From the NCBI GenBank assembly GCA_027061945.1, contig JAMOVR010000172.1, forward strand, positions 1 through 40,625: DNA of 40,625 nt. The letters are read 5' to 3'. This document shows, in pieces, positions 29,757 to 39,009 of this stretch. Numbering within the stretch: position 1 is the first letter of the stretch; every line of letters begins with the position of its first letter. This DNA comes from Candidatus Heimdallarchaeota archaeon. Lineage in GTDB: Archaea > Asgardarchaeota > Heimdallarchaeia > Heimdallarchaeales > JAJRWK01. The translations under genes were made by a program, and so were the position numbers. Below the pieces are notes generated by a model. That model saw only the letters and a list, made by a program, of their open reading frames with translations. It did no database searches and was not told the origin of the DNA.

Positions 29757-30005
29757 TTTTAATTCTATCTGCGGGGAGTCCCCTTTTTTCTGGGAAGGTG
29801 AAGCAGGGATGAGCACTGATAATATTATATGTTTGTTTTAAGAAAGTTATCTTTGCATGGATGGGATGCCCCGTAGCGCTTGTGAAGAGGATCTCCTCGA
29901 AATCTGCCCCGAATGGTACATTGCAATAAATATAATGAAAGTTGTTTTAGGACAAAGCCTTTTTTATGAAACAGGAAGCCATTGCAAAAGCAATGGGTAG
30001 TTCAA
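29757..30005 (+). repeat. Copy D of the structured element family
   Basis: Left end TTTTAATTCTATCTGCGGGGAGTCCCC...GCAGGGATGA; core GGGATGCCCCGTAGCGCTTGTGAAGAGGATCTCCTC; right end GAAGCCATTGCAAAAGCAATGGGTAGTTCAA. Confidence 0.8.
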
Positions 30006-31084
30006 TTTAAAGAAAAGCGTAATAATGCAATAATTCCCGTTAATCCCTCAATTGTTTTCCCGGTATCATGTAAAGAGCTCATAATAGTAATTTTCCCCCC
30101 ACTATTTTTGACCAGTTTAATTATTTTTTCAACTTTTTCCCGCGTAGTTGGATCCATAAATAGCCTATCTAAAACTAATAAGTGCTCAACAGCGCCATAA
30201 GTTGCCGCTTTTTCTACTTCTTCCCATCCATAGGCGATAGTACCAAGGTTTTTTCCTAATCTTTTCAATACTTCTTTAACTAGTTCAGACTCATAACTTG
30301 CTCTTCTTTCTTCAGCTACTTTCGCAGGAAGACCTCGCGATAATACTTCTGTAATTCCCGTTTTACTACCAGTTGACGCTGAAACATCCATTATAATTGG
30401 TTTTAGTTCAGGGGCCCTTTTAATAGCATATTCTATGAAATCATTTTTCCAAAACCCTGGCCCTGCAATTACAATTAAATCAGGTTCATATTCTTTTTTC
30501 AGCTGTAATAAATAGTTAGTTAAGTAAGACCAGAACTGCTTTATATCTTCTTCATATTCATTCACAGAAGAACTTTTTCTAGTTAAAGATGGAGAAAAAT
30601 TAGATACGTATCTGGTAGAATAATTATTAACTAATGCAATAGTAGCTTCATCAGAATCTAAAGCCATGATTATTAACGGTGCCTTTTTAGAGGCCTGAAC
30701 TGCTTCTTCTAATCTCTCTAAATCGTTTTTTTCCCATTTTTCTTTTTGAATAGTTATTTGTTCTCGAGGAACAATAGTTAATGTGTGATGGGAATAAAGA
30801 TCTATTTTGTCTTCCGGCCCCTCAACAATAATTCCTTGTATTCTTATTGCTTCAGACATCCCTATTAGCTCAACTTTTTCAACCTTTATTCCCAAAGTAA
30901 AAGTTTCTCTACGCCCCTCATCAGGTCTAACGCTATCTTGAGACGTTCGTCTAATTCTCCTAGTGGTTTTTGCATAAACAATATCCTCTGGTTTAATTAT
31001 TAGCGAAAGTAAATAAATATCATCTGCATTTTCCGGGATGAGCTGTATAATTCCTTTTTTCAAGTCTTTTTTCTTAATATGCAT
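30002..31084 (-). CDS. pelA: Pelota/Dom34 mRNA surveillance protein (likely start MHIKKKD; ORF extends to 31111)
   Basis: GIIQLIPENADDIYLLSLIIKPEDIVYAKTTRRIRR, VIAGPGFWKNDF, VSASTGSKTGITEVL, AYGWEEVEKAATYGAVEHLLVLD. Confidence 0.94.
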   Translation of the reverse strand: MHIKKKDLKKGIIQLIPENADDIYLLSLIIKPEDIVYAKTTRRIRRTSQDSVRPDEGRRETFTLGIKVEKVELIGMSEAIRIQGIIVEGPEDKIDLYSHHTLTIVPREQITIQKEKWEKNDLERLEEAVQASKKAPLIIMALDSDEATIALVNNYSTRYVSNFSPSLTRKSSSVNEYEEDIKQFWSYLTNYLLQLKKEYEPDLIVIAGPGFWKNDFIEYAIKRAPELKPIIMDVSASTGSKTGITEVLSRGLPAKVAEERRASYESELVKEVLKRLGKNLGTIAYGWEEVEKAATYGAVEHLLVLDRLFMDPTTREKVEKIIKLVKNSGGKITIMSSLHDTGKTIEGLTGIIALLRFSLN

Positions 31085-31150
31085 ATGTCTACAGATTAGT
31101 ATTATTAACAATAATTAATTTGTATGACGCAATAATATTAACAACTAGAA

Positions 31151-31606
31151 ATGAGCAAACCAGGCATTAATGCAGAACGCGAATTAGTTCATCTCCTATG
31201 GGATAATGGTTTTGCAGTAATGAGAGCTCCTGTCTCAGGAGGAGCAACAAAAATGCCTCGCCCAGACCTTATTGCAGGCAAATCTTTAATCGGAAAAATA
31301 TATGCAATAGAATTAAAAGTCACGAAGGCAAATAGAGTATACCTAGAACAAAAGGAAGTGGATGACCTAATATTCTTTGCTAAACGTTTCGGTGCAGAGC
31401 CATTAATATGCGTTAAATTTAAGGGGAAACGTTTGGGATATTTATTTATAAAACCAGAATTACTACGTAGGACTAAGAATGGAAATTACGTTGTGGACTT
31501 AGACTTTGCAATTTCAAGGGGAGATGATATAACTGCGATTTCAGAAGGAATCTTTCAACAAAGATTTGATGATTATTATAATAATGATGGAAACGAGGCG
31601 AAATAA
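31151..31606 (+). CDS. hjc: Archaeal Holliday junction resolvase Hjc
   Basis: GINAERELVHLLWDNGFAVMRAPVSGGATKMPRPDLIAGK...AIELKVTK nuclease motifs. Confidence 0.93.
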   Translation: MSKPGINAERELVHLLWDNGFAVMRAPVSGGATKMPRPDLIAGKSLIGKIYAIELKVTKANRVYLEQKEVDDLIFFAKRFGAEPLICVKFKGKRLGYLFIKPELLRRTKNGNYVVDLDFAISRGDDITAISEGIFQQRFDDYYNNDGNEAK

Positions 31607-32053
31607 ATGTTACAACCCATCTATGTTCGGAAATTGACTCCTAAAGATGCTAATTCAGTTATTTATCTAGAAAATATCTGTTTTGAATATCCACTTGGGG
31701 AATACACAATTCATGCTTATCTTAATGCTACTAATAACATAAGTATTGGCGCATTTGAAGGTGAACAACTTGTAGGGGCATTATTATGTAATTTTGATTC
31801 TCATGAGGGACATATTGTTTTAGTAGCGGTACATCCTAATTATCGGAGACGAGGAATTGCCAAGACACTTTTGCATACCATAGAAAAATACGCCTTAGAA
31901 AAGCTTACTAGGCATCTAAGATTAGAAGTGAATATAGCAAATACTCCTGCAATATTATTATATCGAAAATTAGGGTATAATGCAGTAAGTATCATTAATG
32001 AGTATTATGAAAATGGGGATGATGCTTATCTAATGATTAAACAATTATTATAA
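31607..32053 (+). CDS. rimI: GNAT N-acetyltransferase, RimI/ArdI-like protein N-terminal acetyltransferase
   Basis: VAVHPNYRRRGIAKTLLHTIEKYA acetyl-CoA site, LEVNIANTPAILLYRKLGY, EYYENGDDAYLMIK; abuts hjc. Confidence 0.9.
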   Translation: MLQPIYVRKLTPKDANSVIYLENICFEYPLGEYTIHAYLNATNNISIGAFEGEQLVGALLCNFDSHEGHIVLVAVHPNYRRRGIAKTLLHTIEKYALEKLTRHLRLEVNIANTPAILLYRKLGYNAVSIINEYYENGDDAYLMIKQLL

Positions 32054-32117
32054 TCATAAATATAATCATAAACATAAATAACATGGTTAATTCAAAAATA
32101 AGTAAGAAGAATTTTAA

Positions 32118-32335
32118 TTTTAACTTGATTAGCGTGAATCTCTTTTTTCTGGAAAAATGTAGCAAGGATGAAAGACAATAATATTTTATATGGTTATATA
32201 ATTATTATGGATTGATTAGGAGTAATCATAGATCTATTCCGAGCCAGACCGTTTACTTACAATAAAGGGAGTGGTTTGGAGGCAAGTGTTCTTGATGAAA
32301 CAGGAAGCCCTTTGCCAAAGCAAGGGGTAGTTCAC
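32118..32335 (+). repeat. Copy C of the structured element family
   Basis: Left end TTTTAACTTGATTAGCGTGAATCTCTTTTTTCTGG; right end GAAACAGGAAGCCCTTTGCCAAAGCAAGGGGTAGTTCAC; left about 120 bp nearly identical to copy F. Confidence 0.8.
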
Positions 32336-32430
32336 ACAAAAATAAACCACGTAAAAAATTGATAATGTAAATAATGTAAAAACATATCTAAAAATAAAAA
32401 CTAAGCATTAAATTTAATCTTGGAGGGCCA

Positions 32431-33321
32431 GTGGTGAAACTAAGTAAAAAAGGAGCAATAACTATTCCTTCTGTTTTTAGAAATGACTTGGGATGGGAAG
32501 CTGGGGACGATCTTTCAGTTACAAGAATTGGAGATATTATTATAATACAAAAATTGTTGAAAATAAATGAAAGCTTGGAGTTCCTTAGAAAAAATAAGGA
32601 TAAAATTTTGTCAAAAGAAGTTTCTCCTAAAGAAATAAAAGATCTTGTTTGGGGCTTAATCGGACAGCAACTAGTTTCCGCAGAAGATAAAGTAATAAAT
32701 AGAACTGAAAATAAGGCCGTAATTCTGCCTGGGATAAGTAAAATTTTCAATGAAACCGTGGAACAAATAGTTTCAACATGGCAATTGTGGAAACAAGGTA
32801 AATTTAATACTTTTTTCTATGAATTGTCTTCAATGTTTGAAATTTCTTATCCAAGTTTAATTACTCATTCTGTAACTCGCCTGAAAGTATTATTAGAAAC
32901 AGAAAAACGCAATGGTGACGTCGATCCCGTAGTTTTATTCTCAGTTCCTATAGGGAGGGCTCTTGAAATGTTCCAAAGAAAAACAGCAGATCTAGTTACG
33001 GCGGATCTTAAAGCATCATTAGAGCTTCAAGACAAAATAGAGATTAGTCAAACGGATCTTGAATCAATACTATACGGAATAAATGCTTTTGAATCTACTT
33101 TGTTACTATCCTTACAATTTGCTAGGCAAATTGCCAAAGTAGAAAGAAACGCTTTTGGCCTAATAGAATATCAAAAAGAAAAGAAAAAAGTCTTGGAAGC
33201 TGTTAAAATGGTCGTTATGGAGCCTAAAGAAAAGCGTAAAGCAATTAAATCTGCAAAAGAAAGGCTTGTACCTCCAGAGCCGCCTAATTTACCTTCAAAA
33301 AGTAATGATGGTAATTCCTAA
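32431..33321 (+). CDS. AbrB/SpoVT-like DNA-binding domain fused to a long helical domain, function unknown
   Basis: MVKLSKKGAITIPSVFRNDLGWEAGDDLSVTRIGDIIIIQK is the swapped-hairpin AbrB motif; remainder is helical/coiled. Confidence 0.75.
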   Translation: MVKLSKKGAITIPSVFRNDLGWEAGDDLSVTRIGDIIIIQKLLKINESLEFLRKNKDKILSKEVSPKEIKDLVWGLIGQQLVSAEDKVINRTENKAVILPGISKIFNETVEQIVSTWQLWKQGKFNTFFYELSSMFEISYPSLITHSVTRLKVLLETEKRNGDVDPVVLFSVPIGRALEMFQRKTADLVTADLKASLELQDKIEISQTDLESILYGINAFESTLLLSLQFARQIAKVERNAFGLIEYQKEKKKVLEAVKMVVMEPKEKRKAIKSAKERLVPPEPPNLPSKSNDGNS

Positions 33322-33447
33322 TCATCCCCATTTCTCAGATCGCTATTAATTCGTCCTCTATGCAATTAAAATCCCAATTTCATATTATTAATTATTTTCT
33401 TTTTGAAATCTTTATATCATTGTGTCAAGAATATTACGTTGACCTGA

Positions 33448-33900
33448 ATGTCATCAAAAGTTACCTTGTTACAATTCTTAGTGTTTCTACTTGACGCTCT
33501 TGGAAATAATAATCCAAAAACAAAGGATAGTGCTGTTACAAAGTTAGATGCATTACTAGGAAATAACTGGGCGTTGTTACCAGTTACTTCTTCAACAATG
33601 CTAGCAGTTATATTCGTCTTAATCCAGGTTCTTGAACCACTTGGTATCACTCCTAAAAATATTGCTTTGACTGCAATCGATCTTGCAGAACAATTAGGAG
33701 AATCTGAAGCCGCAAAAGAAGTAGGGGACAAAGTCAAAAATATGGCTAAAATAACATCTGAAATGTTTGAACAAGCCTTACAAAAAATAAATCTAAACAA
33801 AGCAAAAGAGACAATGAAAAAGAGCTTAGATAATGTTGCAGATAAGACAAAAGAAGCTTTAAATTCCCTGTCAAAGCTAAAAAAGAAGAAAAAAGAGTGA
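33448..33900 (+). CDS. Hypothetical helical protein with hydrophobic N-terminal half and Lys-rich amphipathic tail
   Basis: Intact 150-aa ORF, same orientation as neighbour; no family recognised. Confidence 0.55.
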   Translation: MSSKVTLLQFLVFLLDALGNNNPKTKDSAVTKLDALLGNNWALLPVTSSTMLAVIFVLIQVLEPLGITPKNIALTAIDLAEQLGESEAAKEVGDKVKNMAKITSEMFEQALQKINLNKAKETMKKSLDNVADKTKEALNSLSKLKKKKKE

Positions 33901-34165
33901 GACCTAAAAATGCAATGTTTTTATTAAAATTAAATTAAATTAGTTGTAAAAAACCTAATTGTTCTTGGGAACTAATCCTTTTTTATGTAGGTATAAATAA
34001 TATTTTATTTGATAAATTATAAACATAGAATAATATTTTCACATATAATAGAATTTTTTCAAGGAATACTGTGTTTAAAGTGCTATTATTAGTTCCACTA
34101 TTTTTAATTGGTGTGGAAATATTTTTCTGTAACTTCGTATCATACTTAAACGGTGGTCAAATAAA

Positions 34166-34393
34166 ATGACAATCGCGTTTATCCTAATTAATGCAGAAAC
34201 TGGAAAGGAACGAGAAGTCCTAGAAAAATTAAAACAAATACCAGTAACTAGGGAAGGACACTTGATTTTGGGCTCATTTGATATAATCATTAAAGTAGAA
34301 GTAGAAAGTACAAAACAATTACGAGAATTAATTACTGGTGAAATTCGTAAAATTGATGGCGTAGGTTCAACAATGACAATAATCGCAGTATAA
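34166..34393 (+). CDS. Stand-alone Lrp/AsnC ligand-binding (RAM) domain protein
   Basis: AFILINAETGKEREVLEKLKQIPVTREGHLILGSFDIIIKVEVESTKQLRELITGEIRKIDGVGSTMTIIAV. Confidence 0.88.
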   Translation: MTIAFILINAETGKEREVLEKLKQIPVTREGHLILGSFDIIIKVEVESTKQLRELITGEIRKIDGVGSTMTIIAV

Positions 34394-34401
34394 AAATCAT
34401 T

Positions 34402-34642
34402 GCTTAACTCTGTCGGTAAAAAGACTTCCTCCGAAGAATAGGAAACAATAGCCGACAATTTAATATTTTATGTTGTGGTGTTGCATCAAAACATTTTGAA
34501 GGCAGACTAAGTTAATTCACCTTTAGCTCTTGTTCTGTGGAGATAAAAACTCTCTTTCGAATCATTTTTGCAAGGAAGTGGTTTTGGAGTAAGTTTTCTA
34601 TAAAAAGCAGGAAGCCCCTCGCAAAAGCAAGGGGTAATTCAC
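34402..34642 (+). repeat. Copy E of the structured element family
   Basis: Left end GCTTAACTCTGTCGGTAAAAAGACTTCCTCCGAAGAATAGGAAACAATAGCCGAC; right end AGCAGGAAGCCCCTCGCAAAAGCAAGGGGTAATTCAC. Confidence 0.8.
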
Positions 34643-34831
34643 ATGAAGATGCACATAATAATGCCCTGAAATCAACTTTTTTTCGCGAAATTATATATGG
34701 TATATATTTATTTCGGAAATGAAACGCTTTAAAACTATTTTTTTAGTTTGTAATCTTAGTTGTAATCTTTAGATAATTTTAAATCGTTTTATTCGATCTC
34801 GAGCTTAACTAAGAATCATTTACCGCATAGA

Positions 34832-34858
34832 CCGCTGGGCTTTGCCCATCGGTAGCGG
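34832..34858 (+). promoter_or_regulatory. Candidate uL1 autoregulatory leader hairpin
   Basis: CCGCT-GGGC-TTT-GCCC-ATCGGT-AGCGG: two nested stems with asymmetric internal loop, 10 nt upstream of the likely uL1 ATG at 34869. Confidence 0.45.
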
Positions 34859-34868
34859 GGGTAATAAT

Positions 34869-35516
34869 ATGGACGATGAATCATTGAAAAAAGCAATTAG
34901 TAAAGCCATAAAAAAAGCTCCTAAAAGAAACTTTCTCGAGACAGTGGAGCTAGCAATAAATTTGAAAGACATTGACTTGCGTGATCCATCAAAAAGGTTT
35001 ACCGCGCAAGTATTGTTGCCACACAAGCCTAACAAAGACGTTTCAATCGCTGTTATCGGGGATGACGCTTTTCTGCAGAAAGCTAAAGATGCGGGATTCA
35101 ACGAGATGATTAGTAAGGAACGCTTAGATGAACTTGCTCGGAACCCTAAAGAAGCAAGAAAAGTAGTGAAAAGAAATGACTTCTTCATTGCTTTGGCCCC
35201 AATGATGCCTTTAGTAGGTAAAACTCTAGGTCGCTTCCTGGGTCCGAGAGGAAAAATGCCGACTCCTGTCCCACCAAATGCTGATCCCGCAGTTTTCTTA
35301 AATCGCTTATCTAGAACTGTAAGCTTAAGATTAAGGCAAAACCCTGTTATTCATGCGAAGATTGGGACAAAAGATCAACCCATAGAAGAACTAGTAGAAA
35401 ATGCCAAAGCGGTACTAAGAGAAGTTGAACGTCGCTTAGACCAAGGAGAACGCAACGTAAAGAGCCTTTATGTCAAAACGACTATGGGGCCTTCTGTAAA
35501 GGTTGGTGAAGCATAA
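34869..35516 (+). CDS. rpl1: 50S ribosomal protein L1 (uL1)
   Basis: GKTLGRFLGPRGKMPTPVPPNADP, GTKDQPIEELVENAKAVL, SLYVKTTMGPSVKV. ORF track starts earlier at TTG 34842; ATG 34869 (MDDESLKK) preferred. Confidence 0.94.
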   Translation: MDDESLKKAISKAIKKAPKRNFLETVELAINLKDIDLRDPSKRFTAQVLLPHKPNKDVSIAVIGDDAFLQKAKDAGFNEMISKERLDELARNPKEARKVVKRNDFFIALAPMMPLVGKTLGRFLGPRGKMPTPVPPNADPAVFLNRLSRTVSLRLRQNPVIHAKIGTKDQPIEELVENAKAVLREVERRLDQGERNVKSLYVKTTMGPSVKVGEA

Positions 35517-36544
35517 TGTCCGCAACAGCTCAAGCAACAAAAAAAATAGATCCCCGAAAAATCGAGACCGTCGATAATCTTGTCAAACTACTTGAACAAT
35601 ATTCAACAATAGCGCTAGTTAAAATCGAAGGTATTGTCTCTAGCGCAATGCATCAAATAAGAAAGGACCTTCGGGGAGAAGCTCAGATAGTAATGGCCAA
35701 AAATACGTTAATGAAGTTGGCCATTGATCGTGTGAAAGACAAAAAGCCGGGGCTAGAGGCTCTAAAAGAATACATAAAAGGCCCAGCAGCCTTTTTGTTA
35801 ACAAACACTAATCCATTTAAGATCGCGACTTTCTTGGATAAAAAGAAATTACCTGCACCTGCAAAGGCAGGGATGATCGCTCCAAATGACGTATTAGTGA
35901 CTAAAAGAAACACAGGTATCCCACCCGGCCCTGTAATTGGTGAGTTAAATGCAGTAGGTCTACCCACTCGTATCGAGCAGGGAACTATTGCTATTACAAA
36001 AGATACGGTTGTACTCAAAAAAGGAGAAAAAGTAAGCAGGACACTCGCAGCAGTTCTCAGCCGTTTAGAAATAATGCCTTTTCAGGTAGGTATTATTGTT
36101 GAAGCGGCATGGGACAATGGAGACGTAATTGATGGCGCTACACTAGTAGTAGATTTTGAAGAAATCCAACAATTAATGATTGCTGCACATCAACAAGCAA
36201 TGAATCTAGCTGTAAATGCTCCAATATATGTGTCCGAAGCAATGCCATTCATCATTGCGAAAGCCCAACGCGAAGCATTGTCCTTGGCAGCAGAAGCAGG
36301 TTATCTATCACCAGATACTGCTTCCTTCGTCCTTGGACGTGCAGAAGGCAAAGCAAGAGGCTTGATCGCTTACATCCTCTCCAAAAAACCCGATGCCTTG
36401 CCTGAAGACTATGCTCAACTAGCAGCGACTGCTGCAGTAGCCACAACCAGTACAACTACAGAGACCAAGGAAGAAGAAACAGAAGAAGAGAAAGAAGAAG
36501 AAATCTCCGAAGAAGATGTTGGTCTTGGAGGTCTCTTTGGCTAA
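35516..36544 (+). CDS. rplP0: Ribosomal protein uL10 / P0
   Basis: MHQIRKDLRGEAQIVMAKNTLMKLA, KAGMIAPNDVLVTKRNTGIPPGPVIGEL, acidic tail EEEKEEEISEEDVGLGGLFG. Confidence 0.95.
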   Translation: MSATAQATKKIDPRKIETVDNLVKLLEQYSTIALVKIEGIVSSAMHQIRKDLRGEAQIVMAKNTLMKLAIDRVKDKKPGLEALKEYIKGPAAFLLTNTNPFKIATFLDKKKLPAPAKAGMIAPNDVLVTKRNTGIPPGPVIGELNAVGLPTRIEQGTIAITKDTVVLKKGEKVSRTLAAVLSRLEIMPFQVGIIVEAAWDNGDVIDGATLVVDFEEIQQLMIAAHQQAMNLAVNAPIYVSEAMPFIIAKAQREALSLAAEAGYLSPDTASFVLGRAEGKARGLIAYILSKKPDALPEDYAQLAATAAVATTSTTTETKEEETEEEKEEEISEEDVGLGGLFG

Positions 36545-36605
36545 TCTCTCAAACAAGTCAAATACCCAAATATCCAAAAACAAGTATGAAAGAGGTTGAA
36601 ACAAG

Positions 36606-36917
36606 ATGCAATACATATATGCTGCCTTAATACTCCACAAAAGTGGAAAAGAAATAACTGAAGAAGGAATCACAAAAATATTAGAAGCTGCAGGCATTGA
36701 GGTTGATGCTTCCCGCGTAAAACAAGTCGTAGCAGCACTCGCTGACATCGACATTGATGAAGCACTATCTCAAGCAGTCATGGCCGCTCCTGTCGCTGCT
36801 GCTGGTGCACCAGCAGGAGGAGGAGCAACAGCTGCTGCTGCAGAAGAAACAAAAGAAGAAGAGAAAGAAGAAGAAATATCTGAAGAGGATGTAGGACTCG
36901 GCAACCTCTTTGGATAA
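36606..36917 (+). CDS. rpl12: Ribosomal protein P1 (archaeal L12)
   Basis: MQYIYAALILHKSGKEITEEGITKILEAAGIEVDASRVKQVVAAL; Ala-rich hinge; tail shared with P0. Confidence 0.95.
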   Translation: MQYIYAALILHKSGKEITEEGITKILEAAGIEVDASRVKQVVAALADIDIDEALSQAVMAAPVAAAGAPAGGGATAAAAEETKEEEKEEEISEEDVGLGNLFG

Positions 36918-37057
36918 AATAAAAATAATAAACCTTCTTTTCTCTTCCTTTCTCATTTCCAAAAAATATTTTTTAATTTGATTTTATTTATTAACAAATT
37001 ATAAATTTATGACTTTTCAACCAAAAAAGGTTTATTTGTGAATAGACAAAGCAGTTA

Positions 37058-37903
37058 TTGATGTTCCTTTTATTGTCTAAAAACCGTAAAGCTACTCATA
37101 ATATTCTTTCAACAATGGTAATATTCCTTTTAATGACTATTGGAGTAACCTATATGACTGTCCAAGTTGCTCCGATATTAAGGACATTACAAAAAGGAAC
37201 ATCGGAAAAAACTCAAGAAGCTGTTTTTTATTCAATTGCAGAACAAATTGATGCGTTTCTATATGCTGACACGGGATATTCAATAACAGTTCCCATTAAC
37301 AATCCATATCACTTAAGATATAACTTAGACATGGATCATACATTAAAAATCCAGATTACAGGAACAACAAACACACCAACATTAACTTATAATTGGGGAT
37401 TACTAAATGCAACACTATTCACCAATCAAGCACAAAAAGCATTACCACCATATTTATTCCGTGGGGGCAGTGGTTTTGGACTTACCTCATTAATTAATGC
37501 ACAGTCAACTAATTCTGAGGGAGAAAATACCGTGTTTTTCATACAACAATTAAAAGATGGGACTATTCAATATGTTGTAATGCCTAGAGTATTTGCTACA
37601 ACAATTAGTTCTCGTGCAGGCTTCGCAGACTTAATAATTTATGTACTAACATTAGTAACTTTGGATGACGATACTGGAAAAACAGTTGGATTTCCAAATG
37701 ACTTACCCCAATTGACTTTAAATATGACCGTATCATCAAGAACCACTTTCCGCCAGGGGTTAGGAACAACAAATGGGCCATTAACACTCCAGCAAACTTA
37801 TGATGGTCATGAACTAGAAAACATTGTTTTTCCGGATGTCCCAACTGGAACAGTTATTACATTAAAACTTGTAGAAATCACTCTGCAATTAAGTACTCTT
37901 TAA
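37058..37903 (+). CDS. Secreted/membrane-anchored pilin-like protein of unknown function
   Basis: KNRKATHNILSTMVIFLLMTIGVTYMTVQVAPIL is a basic stretch plus N-terminal hydrophobic helix as in archaeal pilin-like proteins; remainder beta-rich extracellular-like. Confidence 0.5.
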   Translation: MMFLLLSKNRKATHNILSTMVIFLLMTIGVTYMTVQVAPILRTLQKGTSEKTQEAVFYSIAEQIDAFLYADTGYSITVPINNPYHLRYNLDMDHTLKIQITGTTNTPTLTYNWGLLNATLFTNQAQKALPPYLFRGGSGFGLTSLINAQSTNSEGENTVFFIQQLKDGTIQYVVMPRVFATTISSRAGFADLIIYVLTLVTLDDDTGKTVGFPNDLPQLTLNMTVSSRTTFRQGLGTTNGPLTLQQTYDGHELENIVFPDVPTGTVITLKLVEITLQLSTL

Positions 37904-37981
37904 AGACAAGATCAATTAAGGAAAGAATCTGTACTCGCATATTGCCCGAACAGATTCTGAAAAGGAAAAGGAAAGAGTGGT

Positions 37982-38965
37982 ATGAGGTTAGCAGATATTG
38001 GTGAAAATAAAATATTACGACGTCTCCGAGAATTCATATCCAAAAAGAATCTGTTACCAGACGATGATTCCAGTGCAATGATCATTGAGGAGCTTGTAAA
38101 CTCCTTGAGTAATTCATCGATCGTTGTAAATACCGATGGTTTTGTTGAAAGTACCGATGCTCCTTTAGGAATGATGCCTATTCATTATGGGGAAAAAGTT
38201 GCTCATATGACTCTAAGCGATATTTTCGTTAAAGGAGTACAGCCTATCGGTTTTTTGTTATCTGCGTCCATACCCAAAAATGATTCTTTTATTAAATTAT
38301 ATGAGATAGTAGAAGGTGCCGTTAGTTTCTGCAAAAAATTTGATGTTGCTTTTTTAGGTGGAGACCTAAATGAATCAAAGGATTTGGTTCTGGATGGTTT
38401 TGCATTTGGTTTTTCACCAGAACAGTCTATAATTCCTAGAAGGGGGGCTAAAAAAACTAATCTAATAGTAACAATCCCTTGGTTTGGATATGCCTCAATA
38501 GGTCTTAATTTTTTACTAAGCCAAATTGACATTGATTTGTCAAGCGAATTACTAAAAAAAAGTGTTAAAGAAGTGTATTCTCCTACACCATGGTTTAAAG
38601 AATTCATGAATGTAAAAAATCTGGTAAAAATAACAAGTTCAATAGATTCTAGCGACGGTCTTGCAAAGTCTCTAAATATTTTAGCAAAACAAAATAATTC
38701 TGCAATAGCAATCCATACTCTTCCATTAGCAGACGAACTAAAAAATGCAGTTCCTAAACAATATCATTTTATGTTTACAATGTTTGGTGGGGAAGAATTT
38801 ATTCCAATATTTACTATTCCTAAAAAAGAAGAAAAAGACTTACCCGAGCCTTTCATAGTAATTGGTAAATTAACACGGAACAAGGGGCCACCCAAAGTCT
38901 ATTTTGAGAATGAAAACGGTAAAAAACAAGAAATCCCCGACAAAGGTTGGAGTCATTTTATATAA
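37982..38965 (+). CDS. thiL: Thiamine-monophosphate kinase-like (AIR synthase superfamily)
   Basis: MRLADIGENKILRRLREF, VVNTDGFVESTDAP, KVAHMTLSDIFVKGVQPIGFLLS, FLGGDLNESKDLVLDGFAFG, SIDSSDGLAKSL. Confidence 0.8.
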   Translation: MRLADIGENKILRRLREFISKKNLLPDDDSSAMIIEELVNSLSNSSIVVNTDGFVESTDAPLGMMPIHYGEKVAHMTLSDIFVKGVQPIGFLLSASIPKNDSFIKLYEIVEGAVSFCKKFDVAFLGGDLNESKDLVLDGFAFGFSPEQSIIPRRGAKKTNLIVTIPWFGYASIGLNFLLSQIDIDLSSELLKKSVKEVYSPTPWFKEFMNVKNLVKITSSIDSSDGLAKSLNILAKQNNSAIAIHTLPLADELKNAVPKQYHFMFTMFGGEEFIPIFTIPKKEEKDLPEPFIVIGKLTRNKGPPKVYFENENGKKQEIPDKGWSHFI

Positions 38966-39009
38966 ACAAAGAAAACAAGAGAATCACTTTTTAGAACTTA
39001 TATAACAAA

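Noticed and set aside
33905-34080. Possible additional element copy (TTAAATTAGTTG...TTCTTGGGAACTAATCCTTTTTTATGTAGG...AATAATATTTTATTTG)
   Set aside because: Some resemblance to the left halves of C and D, but no right-end hairpin or TAGTTCAC terminus; AT-richness could explain the match.
28029-34642. Autonomous IS605/IS607 transposon
   Set aside because: No TnpA (HUH Y1 or serine recombinase) or TnpB (RuvC/zinc ribbon) ORF found in or near any copy within the window.
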